Notes under the pieces: generated by a model
The model's database searches: none
Told to the model about the DNA's origin: nothing
Seen by the model: the letters and a program-made list of their open reading frames with translations, nothing else
Source of the DNA: Patescibacteria group bacterium
GTDB lineage: Bacteria; Patescibacteriota; Minisyncoccia; Phycocordibacterales; UBA918
Assembly: GCA_019745315.1 (NCBI GenBank)
Contig: JAIETH010000014.1
Coordinates: 1 to 32,165, forward strand
Length of the DNA stretch: 32,165 bases
Direction: 5' to 3'
Translations under genes and position numbers: made by a program
Part shown: positions 9,109 through 16,748 of the stretch, piece after piece
Layout of the letters: the number at the start of each line of letters is the position of its first letter
How positions within the stretch are numbered: position 1 is the stretch's first letter

Positions 9109-9163
9109 AACTGGGGACCTCATCCTTACCATGGATGCGCTCTACCGACTGAGCTAAGATGGC
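9091..9163 (-). tRNA. tRNA-Thr(GGT)
   Basis: Acceptor GCCATCT/AGATGGC, anticodon stem CATCC/GGATG, loop ATGGTAA. Confidence 0.92.
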
Positions 9164-9212
9164 TGAAATCAAATTGCCATATCATGCAATCTGAATCTTT
9201 GCTGTAAAGAAC

Positions 9213-9325
9213 AAAAAAGTGAGAGGGCGGATCAGCCTGATGACGACTCCACCAAATGGTGAAGGACAGCGGCCATTGGAAGCTCTGTCACTGACCCGCC
9301 CTCTGACGCCGAGTATTCGGTGGCG
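9213..9325 (-). ncRNA. Candidate structured RNA or elaborate terminator, family unknown
   Basis: 14-bp closing stem 9222-9235/9291-9304 (one GU), internal hairpins including CTTCACC-ATTT-GGTGGAG, flanking CGCC/GGCG hairpin, U-run on the minus strand just after the stem. Confidence 0.4.
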
Positions 9326-9404
9326 ACCAAAAAACAATACCAGAAAGTACTTTGTTTTGCGAATAACTATATTCGTACACTGTGACGCATGATATAAATA
9401 TTCT

Positions 9405-10013
9405 ATGAACACATTTTTCACTAAAGATCGACTCGTGCTCAGCCTATTTACTTCAGGCTACATAGTCGCTTCAAGTATCTGGTTTATTGCACAGCGTAAT
9501 TATGAATTTATTTGGTACGTCGCTACCATGCTCGTAATTGTCGGAATCCTCCTTGCAACATATCGAGCATCCCAACTCCCTAACCCTCTCTTGTGGTTGC
9601 TGTCTATTTGGGGGTTACTCCATGTACTTGGCGGAGGAATATTTATAGATGGTCACTCACTCTACGCACAAATACTTTACCCGTTTCATGTTGATGGTGA
9701 CTTCACAATCCTTAAATACGATCAGGTTGTACACGCGTATGGATTTGCTGTGGCAGCTCTCGTGCTCCACAACATACTCTCGCGCCTTGCGCCCACAATG
9801 GGAGTATTTGGCAGAATTATGTTCCCTGCGCTCGGCTCAATGGGACTTTCAGTTGTGAATGAAATTATCGAATTTATTGCAGCGCTCTCTCTTCCAAATA
9901 CCTGGGTTGGTGGATATTACAATCTTTCACTTGACCTCGTAGCAAACACAATTGGCGCATTTGGTGCTGTGATTATCTTTGAGATTATTCGATCTTTTCG
10001 GAAAAACTTCTAA
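9405..10013 (+). CDS. Polytopic membrane protein, DUF2238/YjdF-like
   Basis: 202 aa, about 6 hydrophobic segments, YDQVVHAYGFAVAALV...NEIIEFIAAL...YYNLSLDLVANTIGA. Confidence 0.6.
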   Translation: MNTFFTKDRLVLSLFTSGYIVASSIWFIAQRNYEFIWYVATMLVIVGILLATYRASQLPNPLLWLLSIWGLLHVLGGGIFIDGHSLYAQILYPFHVDGDFTILKYDQVVHAYGFAVAALVLHNILSRLAPTMGVFGRIMFPALGSMGLSVVNEIIEFIAALSLPNTWVGGYYNLSLDLVANTIGAFGAVIIFEIIRSFRKNF

Positions 10014-10062
10014 ATTGAAAACATACTTGCACTGTATTACCATCTTAAACACAGTGCAGTAT

Positions 10063-10135
10063 GCCATTGTAGCTCAGTTGGTAGAGCAGGTGCTTCGTAA
10101 GCGTCAGGTCGTCGGTTCAATCCCGACCAATGGCT
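10063..10135 (+). tRNA. tRNA-Thr(CGT)
   Basis: Acceptor GCCATTG/CAATGGC, anticodon loop TTCGTAA, T-loop TTCAATC. Confidence 0.9.
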
Positions 10136-10174
10136 CAAAAACAGAGGAAATTCTCTTATGGTAAACTTCTGATA

Positions 10175-10711
10175 ATGAAAATCCTTATCGCTACCCCTCT
10201 CTATCCTCCTGAAATAGCACCCATTGCTCGATACGTAAAAGAGCTGGCAACACGACTTACAACCACTCACAGTATCACCATTTTGACGTATGGATATATT
10301 CCAGAAAAAATAGAAGGAGTAAAAATTATAACTATCGACAAACACGCTCCACGCTTAGTGCGAATTGCGCGTTTTTTCTTTGCTCTTTTCAAAATAAAAG
10401 CAGATAGAATCTATTCCCTAAATGGTGCATCAGTCGAACTTCCTGTCTCTCTCCACAGCTTCCTTAGGTCGACTCCCATAGTGTTTTGCATAGGTGATAC
10501 ACAGGCATCTCTCCATGCGCAGAAGAGCTTTTGGCACAGCTCACTTGAAAAATTAATGAGACATCGTTCTCAAACGCAATCCACCGTACCTAATGACAAA
10601 CCTGAGATACTACCTTTTGAAGCATATCCAACACAGTCTCTCGCGAAATGGGAGAATGAGTGGATTGCTCATATCAAAGAAGTAATGAAGCTTTTTTCGT
10701 ATGACACATAA
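10175..10711 (+). CDS. Glycosyltransferase GT4-like N-terminal domain only (truncated)
   Basis: MKILIATPLYPPEIAPIARYVKELATRLTTTHSITILTYG resembles a GT-B N-terminal domain, but only 178 aa; the annotated ORF start at 10130 lies inside the tRNA. Confidence 0.55.
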   Translation: MKILIATPLYPPEIAPIARYVKELATRLTTTHSITILTYGYIPEKIEGVKIITIDKHAPRLVRIARFFFALFKIKADRIYSLNGASVELPVSLHSFLRSTPIVFCIGDTQASLHAQKSFWHSSLEKLMRHRSQTQSTVPNDKPEILPFEAYPTQSLAKWENEWIAHIKEVMKLFSYDT

Positions 10712-11816
10712 CACCCTGCCATCCTCAAGAGAAAATTGGGAGCGCCTCTATCGAGAGGATATGGAGCGCATCCGTCCCCTCTTGACCAAACACGAACTTG
10801 CTCTAGACCCCGAACAACCGCATACGCAAGGCGAACGATTTTTAATGCAGGCTGTTACCACAGAGAGCGGACGGAAGCTGATCTTGCTTGGGACAACAAA
10901 AAACGGAAAACGTATTGTTATTAAGATTACTAAAGATCCTCAAGGAAAAAAAGAACTGGTGCACGAGCGAGCATGTCGCACACTTCTTAAGAAAATTCGT
11001 TTTGCGTATGATGTTTTTTTCTCCCCAGAAGAAATACTGTTTATAGAAGAAAAGGAATACCTCATTGCCGTCTATGTTTTCATAGAACAAGAATGCGCGT
11101 TTCTTGAACGACCAATTGAAAAACAGTTTGCTTTTGCACTTAGAGCGTTTAAGGCACAGGAAAGCGCTCATGCAACCACATGGGCACATAGAAAGCTTAT
11201 AGAAAATAGCTTTACGCGCGCAACTTCAAATACCTATATACAAACCTTCAAAGAGTTTAAAGAGAAGACAATCGCCGCGCACGCGACCAATACTGACTTA
11301 TCAAACCTCTATGCGCGAACCCTTGAAGAATTAGAGAGGAATAAAGAAACGATTGAGCAATACACGGACTTCCTCACACACGTTGACTTCGTGCCGCATA
11401 ACTTTCGCATACAAAACAATACCATCTACCTTCTCGATCACTCATCACTTCGCTTTGGAAACAAATATGAAGGGTGGGCTCGTTTTCTTAACTTCATGGT
11501 GCTGTATAACAAACCGCTTGAAGAAGCACTCGTTTCCTATGTGAAAAATAATCGCTCTCCTGAAGAGACTCTATCTCTCCACCTCATGCGTCTCTATAGG
11601 CTTGGTGAAATTATCTGGTATTACACACGCACCCTTGAGCGCTCAGAAGGCAACCTACTCGCCCTTAATACAAAACGCATATCTTTTTGGTCAAAAGTAC
11701 TTGAAGCAGCACTACGCCATGAGTCAGTGAATGAAGAAATGATTACCGAGTACAAAAAAAGCCGCGATCTACTTCGCAGTGATGATGAAAAACAACGGCA
11801 AGTTGGACTTCATTAA
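10701..11816 (+). CDS. Aminoglycoside phosphotransferase/choline-kinase-like protein
   Basis: HVDFVPHNFRIQNNTIYLLDHSS resembles the HxDxxxxN catalytic loop and LDxxx of the APH fold. Confidence 0.55.
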   Translation: MTHNTLPSSRENWERLYREDMERIRPLLTKHELALDPEQPHTQGERFLMQAVTTESGRKLILLGTTKNGKRIVIKITKDPQGKKELVHERACRTLLKKIRFAYDVFFSPEEILFIEEKEYLIAVYVFIEQECAFLERPIEKQFAFALRAFKAQESAHATTWAHRKLIENSFTRATSNTYIQTFKEFKEKTIAAHATNTDLSNLYARTLEELERNKETIEQYTDFLTHVDFVPHNFRIQNNTIYLLDHSSLRFGNKYEGWARFLNFMVLYNKPLEEALVSYVKNNRSPEETLSLHLMRLYRLGEIIWYYTRTLERSEGNLLALNTKRISFWSKVLEAALRHESVNEEMITEYKKSRDLLRSDDEKQRQVGLH

Positions 11817-11827
11817 AAGACGAGAAT

Positions 11828-13006
11828 CTATTCACCGAGAATTTTAGCAAATACTTTCCGTCGCATATCAGTCGCTATCATATCCCAATTAAATTTCTCT
11901 ACGACCATATCACGCGCATATGTAGTTACTTCTTCTACTTTTTGAGGATTTTCAAGAATTTCAAGAACAGCGCGAGCTATAGCCTGAGGATTATCTTTCT
12001 CTACCACCCATGCTGTTTGTGGCACGTCGGGATTATGCTTTGTATCAAAAATAAATTCAGCTAAACCTCCCTCTTGGGTTGCTACAACAGGAAGGCGCGA
12101 CGCCATTGCAGAAAGAAATGCGTTGCCAAGACCCTCTGACCTGCTTGGTGCAACAAAAATATCAGAGATTTTTCGATACATCGTGACCTCCGTCCGGTCA
12201 ACTTGCCCAACAAATATAACGCGAGATTCAAGTCCTAATTCGCTCACCAAATTCTTTAGCATTTCTTCATCAGTACCACCTCCAACAATTAAAAAATGAA
12301 TATTTTCTGGGAGAAGTAGAAGCGCACGAATCACATCGTTGTGCGCTTTCTGATATTCAAGACGTGCAGTATTCACTAAATATACAATCCCTTCCTTTTT
12401 TCCTACTTTCTTTTTCCATTCCTCCACCTCGGCATCTGAAACACTATCAGCAATATCACGAGGATTAGCTCCATTATATACAAGCTCAATCTGCCCCTTA
12501 AACCCCCTCTTGCGAGGCCATTCTGCTAGCGAGCGAGATATTGCTTGTACGAGAGACGCATGTCGAAAGCCATAATCAAGAATCGGCAATAATGGCTTTA
12601 TAAAACGACGACCAAACACTTTATTGTACGGATCTCCATCCTGGAGGGTCAGCATGTATGGCGTGCGTACACCTACAAGGCGCATGACTGCGATCGGGAA
12701 AAGCATGTAGGTCATCATTGACCACACTGCATCTATTTTATATTTCCAACAGAAATATATACCTTGTAGTATCGAAAGCGGGATAAAAAGAATTTTAGAA
12801 AGATATGACGGACCAATACCAACGCGATGCACGATGACATTCCCAATCTTCTCGGTGCGAAGGTCACGCGCATCAAAACGAAGCGTTAGCATGTGAAACT
12901 CAATATCAGAAGGATCGATTCTGTCGGTAATTTCTTTAATAGCTGCTTCTGCCCCACTTACATGTCGAGGGTAATATGCGAGCGAAAAAATAAGTATTTT
13001 CTTCAT
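11828..13006 (-). CDS. Glycosyltransferase family 4
   Basis: FSLAYYPRHVSGAEAAIKEI, YLVNTARLEYQKAHNDVIRAL, DIFVAPSRSEGLGNAFLSAMASRLPVVATQEGGLAE. Confidence 0.9.
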   Translation of the reverse strand: MKKILIFSLAYYPRHVSGAEAAIKEITDRIDPSDIEFHMLTLRFDARDLRTEKIGNVIVHRVGIGPSYLSKILFIPLSILQGIYFCWKYKIDAVWSMMTYMLFPIAVMRLVGVRTPYMLTLQDGDPYNKVFGRRFIKPLLPILDYGFRHASLVQAISRSLAEWPRKRGFKGQIELVYNGANPRDIADSVSDAEVEEWKKKVGKKEGIVYLVNTARLEYQKAHNDVIRALLLLPENIHFLIVGGGTDEEMLKNLVSELGLESRVIFVGQVDRTEVTMYRKISDIFVAPSRSEGLGNAFLSAMASRLPVVATQEGGLAEFIFDTKHNPDVPQTAWVVEKDNPQAIARAVLEILENPQKVEEVTTYARDMVVEKFNWDMIATDMRRKVFAKILGE

Positions 13007-13009
13007 AGA

Positions 13010-13888
13010 CTATCCCTGAGACCTATTTTCTTCAATATATTCTTTGAGTGTTTTTTTCTGTTGCCACCCGAGCGCTTCAAGTTTTGAGGTCAGTGCAGCG
13101 CCAGATGATCGCGTACTTTGTGTGCTTGGCATCATCGATACGGTGCACCCAAACATTTCTGCAACGTCAAGCAGTGAGTAGACTTCTTGAGCACTTATCG
13201 CATATTCATCAGCCTCACCTTTCTCCCCAATATACATAAGTCCTGAAACAGTATCTTCTACATGGGTAAATGCACGAGTCTGAGTACCCGGAGCATTCAC
13301 CGGACAAACTTCACCTTTTAATGAGCATTGTTTAAAAACCTCTATAACGGTCCCATACCCTGCCTCCCAATCAGCGCGCTCCCCTGGTCCGTATACATTG
13401 TAGAAGTAGGCAATTGAATATGGTAGCTCATACCATCGCCCATAGTTGTGTACCAACTCGCTGAGACACGCTTTCGCCCATGAGTAAGGTGATCTATCCC
13501 GCCCAAGAACACCGTCTTCTCGGTCATCCGCAAACTTTGTTGAAGAACCAGCGTAGACAAGCTTACATTTTTTTTCTCGCCAATATTCCAACACTGCAAG
13601 CGTCCCTGCAATATTTAAATCAAAAACTGTTTCAGGCTCAGAGAGACTTTTTGCCACACGCGAATATTCTCCTAAGTGATAGATAAGATCTGGGATTTCT
13701 GGCACCAACGCTGCAATATCTTTTGTATGACCTTCACGATACTCAACACCAGAAACATGATTTTCTTTTGAGCCCGTAAAGTAGTTATCCAGAGACATAA
13801 CAGAATGTCCGTCTGCAACAAGGCGAGCACATAGATGCGACCCGATAAACCCCGCTCCCCCAGTGACAAGAATAAGCTTTTTTTCCAT
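13010..13888 (-). CDS. NAD-dependent epimerase/dehydratase (SDR, GalE-like)
   Basis: LVTGGAGFIGSHLCARL Rossmann motif, SPYSWAKACLSELV (YxxxK-like), NVYGPGE. Confidence 0.9.
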   Translation of the reverse strand: MEKKLILVTGGAGFIGSHLCARLVADGHSVMSLDNYFTGSKENHVSGVEYREGHTKDIAALVPEIPDLIYHLGEYSRVAKSLSEPETVFDLNIAGTLAVLEYWREKKCKLVYAGSSTKFADDREDGVLGRDRSPYSWAKACLSELVHNYGRWYELPYSIAYFYNVYGPGERADWEAGYGTVIEVFKQCSLKGEVCPVNAPGTQTRAFTHVEDTVSGLMYIGEKGEADEYAISAQEVYSLLDVAEMFGCTVSMMPSTQSTRSSGAALTSKLEALGWQQKKTLKEYIEENRSQG

Positions 13889-13967
13889 ACGTCCAGATTA
13901 TCATATAATTAAAACTCTGCTCATAAATCGAAGGTGATGAGTTCAAGTCCTCATCGTGCTCACACGA

Positions 13968-13997
13968 AAAAACCTGGCACAAAGCCAGGTTTTTTTC
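13968..13997. terminator. Hairpin terminator
   Basis: AAAAAACCTGGC-ACAAA-GCCAGGTTTTTTT. Confidence 0.75.
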
Positions 13998-14003
13998 ATG
14001 TTG

Positions 14004-14299
14004 CGCGAGCGATGGGACTTGAACCCACGGCCTCTTCCGTGCACGTTATCCGCTATTTTCATAACGGCATGGACTATATCTTTACCATAAGTCTTTCGAC
14101 TCGTAGGTACCCCGGTATCTAGTCTCTACGGCGCCCTCATGCTATGTGTTTTTGTACATGAGGTTCCCTCGGTATTCGCATATCTTAGACCTAACTAAGA
14201 CGTAGCCTTCACCGATATCCCGGAAAGTTTCAATCTCCCTTTCGAAGAGAAAGCTGCATGTCTACAGGGAAGCGCTCTAACCAGCTGAGCTACGCCCGC
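14004..14299 (-). tRNA. tRNA-Asp(GTC) interrupted by a group I intron (exons 14264-14299 and 14004-14041)
   Basis: Acceptor GCGGGCG/CGCTCGC; anticodon stem CTTCC/GGAAG; splicing of CTGT + CAC gives loop CTGTCAC (anticodon GTC, C38), discriminator G73: all Asp identity features. Confidence 0.85.
14042..14263 (-). mobile_element. Group I self-splicing intron, 222 nt, inside the anticodon
   Basis: Core strings GTAGAGACTAGA and ATGGTAAAGATATAGTCCATG resemble the P7/P3 core of the Azoarcus tRNA-Ile intron (GTAGAGACTAGA, ATGGTGAAGGCATAGTCC); P1 pairing CTGT/GCAG with U-G at the 5' splice site; intron ends in G. Confidence 0.85.
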
Positions 14300-14961
14300 A
14301 ACTTTCGACTTTTTACAAACCCTTCAAAGACTCGCCTTTTGCGCTCTAAGAGGAGGTTGCAGGGCACATTATACATAATTTTGTAAAGTTTCATAGAGTC
14401 GAGAGTTGAAAAATTAAGGCGCCCATAATTATCATTTTTAACCCTATAAAGACCCCCTCCGCGCATACCATGAGCCTGGAGTTGTTCACGTAACGAAAAT
14501 AAAAAAGCTGATGAGCTACTGGTAAATGCTACATAGAGAACCTTAGTAGGAGTTTTTCTCTTTTTATTGATATATCCCTGCCAAACATTCCCGTCCCCAT
14601 CGAAGTATCCGCGCACAAAAGAACCAAAGTGCTTGGGTGGGATTATTGGCAGCTCCATGCGTGTGGCTTTATTCGGATGCAAACCGTAGCGCTGTATATC
14701 ATCAAACCACTCTCTACTGCCAATCTGAATACGGTACACAGAACCAGTTTCTGATTTTATTTCAGAAATCATATGATTTGATTTTATTACAGATCGGATA
14801 CTTAAGAGAAGTGCTTTGTCTTTTGTGTAAAGCGCAATGAAGTGAGTGCCACGCTTTGTAAGAGTAATATTCCCATCCGCAAATAAAAAACCAAGCACGT
14901 ACGCCATATCATCTGACCATTTTTTAAAGAAATCTTTATTGTAGTCTTTGTATATAGGCAT
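14290..14961 (-). CDS. LAGLIDADG homing endonuclease
   Basis: Two LAGLIDADG-like motifs: YVLGFLFADGNI and FVRGYFDGDGNV; start at MPIYKDYNKD preferred because TATAAT lies just upstream. Confidence 0.85.
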   Translation of the reverse strand: MPIYKDYNKDFFKKWSDDMAYVLGFLFADGNITLTKRGTHFIALYTKDKALLLSIRSVIKSNHMISEIKSETGSVYRIQIGSREWFDDIQRYGLHPNKATRMELPIIPPKHFGSFVRGYFDGDGNVWQGYINKKRKTPTKVLYVAFTSSSSAFLFSLREQLQAHGMRGGGLYRVKNDNYGRLNFSTLDSMKLYKIMYNVPCNLLLERKRRVFEGFVKSRKLRA

Positions 14962-14962
14962 G

Positions 14963-14979
14963 ACAGTATTATACACTGT
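14963..14979 (-). promoter_or_regulatory. Candidate promoter/operator of the homing endonuclease
   Basis: ACAGT-GTATAAT-ACTGT, an inverted repeat around a -10-like TATAAT. Confidence 0.35.
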
Positions 14980-15006
14980 ACATATTGTTTTATATGAGAG
15001 GGTGAT

Positions 15007-15042
15007 TAATAAAAAGACCTGCGAAAGCAGGGATATTTTATT
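15007..15042. terminator. Hairpin, probable terminator
   Basis: AATAAAAAGA-CCTGC-GAAA-GCAGG-GATATTTTATT. Confidence 0.5.
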
Positions 15043-15090
15043 GAACGAGCGACAGTGACTGACCTAAAAGATCACGCCGTACTCTCCGTG

Positions 15091-15163
15091 TGTCGAGGGT
15101 GGGGCTCGAACCCACGACCCCAGGCTTATGAGTCCTGTGCTCTACCAGCTGAGCTACCCCGAC
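15091..15163 (-). tRNA. tRNA-Met(CAT), probable elongator (Ile2 not excluded)
   Basis: Acceptor GTCGGGG/CCTCGAC, loop CTCATAA, T-loop TTCGAGC. Confidence 0.85.
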
Positions 15164-15222
15164 AAAAACAACGCCTACATACCATAATATAAATAAGGCT
15201 TCTAGTAAACCTTTTTGGTTAA

Positions 15223-15267
15223 AAGGCATAGAAAAACTCCACGGTGTGTGGAGTTTTTCTATGCCTT
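15223..15267. terminator. Bidirectional terminator
   Basis: Perfect 20-bp arms AAGGCATAGAAAAACTCCAC / GTGGAGTTTTTCTATGCCTT with 5-nt loop. Confidence 0.8.
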
Positions 15268-15282
15268 GCTTCTTAGACCACT

Positions 15283-15819
15283 TTAATCTGATACTTCACC
15301 TTTTTGACCTCCCATCATGTGACTACCCATAGGTGAGCGATGCATTCCTTTCCCAAAACCTAATTCCTTTAGGATCTCAAAAGCACCCTCTTTGTCCCCC
15401 GCCTCTCGAAGCTTATTCGCTTCAACGAGTTTAGTAAAGTTCTCTTCTGTCACCATATCTCTAAATGGTGCATCAAGCGTTGCTTCTTTGAATGCGGCAA
15501 AGTCGTTATTTTCTACAGCTTCTTTCAAGGCTTGGTGTTTGATGGCCATTTTTTCACGCTCTTCCTCAGTCATATCTTTCATCCCGTGCCCTTTCCCGTG
15601 ACCGCGAAATTCCGGCAACCCCGCCTCTTTTAAGACTTCTTTTGCTTCATCACGAGATCCCTCTTTGAATAACTCTCGCGCTTCTTCGAGCGCTGAGCGC
15701 TGCTCTTCGGTTAGCTCAGCGAACGCACGTGGTGAATATGCTGAGGCAACTGAAGAACCGAGAATAATGAGCGCAAGGGCTGGAAGTGTGGCTAATGCAA
15801 TTTTTTTTCTTTTTGTCAT
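15283..15819 (-). CDS. Secreted helical protein with a His/Met-rich tail
   Basis: Signal peptide KKIALATLPALALIILGSSVASA; HGKGHGMKDM; C-terminal MHRSPMGSHMMGG. Confidence 0.6.
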   Translation of the reverse strand: MTKRKKIALATLPALALIILGSSVASAYSPRAFAELTEEQRSALEEARELFKEGSRDEAKEVLKEAGLPEFRGHGKGHGMKDMTEEEREKMAIKHQALKEAVENNDFAAFKEATLDAPFRDMVTEENFTKLVEANKLREAGDKEGAFEILKELGFGKGMHRSPMGSHMMGGQKGEVSD

Positions 15820-15890
15820 ATGTATGGTGAATAGTTTTTATATACACCTATAGAAGGTGCGCTGATACCAATTTTTAATGTAGTTAACTT

Positions 15891-16748
15891 TTAACGCTCA
15901 GGTAGTGGTGCAAAGCGTACGTAAGGCCGTACGTCCTTACATTCTTTAGTACGTGATATCAGTATTTTTCTTTCACCCTCTTCATTTGTTTCGAATTTTT
16001 CATGCATATGTGCCCTTCGCAATATGTCATCGTTTTTCATAAAAATAATACATCCCTCGAGAATACCTGGTGTTGTGGTGGGCATACCTACAACACGCAC
16101 ATATTCGCCTGCACGAAGCATAAGTCGACTATTCACATCAACATTCATCTCAATCCGATACGGACTCCCATCAGCTCCCTCCAACCAAAAACCAGTGTCC
16201 CCATAAGGAACTTCTCGTATAATTCCAGCAAGGCGTCCATCCGTTGGCTTCATCCACGTCATACGTTCGCGTGACAAGAGAGGATTATGGAATGGCACAA
16301 ATGCTCCAACTCGCTCGTCTATAAAACGCCCCATACCAAAAGAATAGAATCCCACACCCATCACCCCTGTAGAAACCAGAGAGACGCACACAACAAGTAA
16401 GAATGAATACCGATATCCACGAGATGTTGATCGAAGGAGGTGATATACCGGTATCAAGAAAAGAATAAAGAGTATGAGCCACACGAGGGGAAGCGCATCG
16501 AGCATAAACATAAAAAATGAATCATGCGTTGCCTCATAAACATCCCACCATGCATAGCGCAACTCAAACAAAAGACCAGCAATTGCGAGAGCACCCACGA
16601 AGATAGAAAGACCGCCGAGCGTCCACATAACTCCTTCTTTCATTAAAAAGTGCCACCGAGGCCTCGGACAAATGCCATCACGCACAATGCACGCGAGCAC
16701 GCTTTCAGACATGCCCCCCTCTTTGTGTTTTGTGTTATGCGTGTCCAT
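15891..16748 (-). CDS. Membrane protein, possible anti-sigma/partner of the adjacent sigma factor
   Basis: Several TM helices then a soluble C-terminal domain; overlaps the 3' end of the sigma gene by 14 nt (alternative Met at 16712). Confidence 0.5.
   Translation of the reverse strand: MDTHNTKHKEGGMSESVLACIVRDGICPRPRWHFLMKEGVMWTLGGLSIFVGALAIAGLLFELRYAWWDVYEATHDSFFMFMLDALPLVWLILFILFLIPVYHLLRSTSRGYRYSFLLVVCVSLVSTGVMGVGFYSFGMGRFIDERVGAFVPFHNPLLSRERMTWMKPTDGRLAGIIREVPYGDTGFWLEGADGSPYRIEMNVDVNSRLMLRAGEYVRVVGMPTTTPGILEGCIIFMKNDDILRRAHMHEKFETNEEGERKILISRTKECKDVRPYVRFAPLPER

Noticed and set aside
9182-9421. 79-aa minus ORF
   Set aside because: Overlaps the hairpin region 9205-9330; protein not plausible
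10130-10174. Upstream start of the glycosyltransferase-like ORF
   Set aside because: Starts inside tRNA-Thr(CGT); ATG at 10175 matches the GT-B N-terminus
14290-14961. Endonuclease as an ORF inside the group I intron
   Set aside because: The ORF lies upstream of the 5' exon and overlaps it only by its last codons; the intron itself has no long ORF
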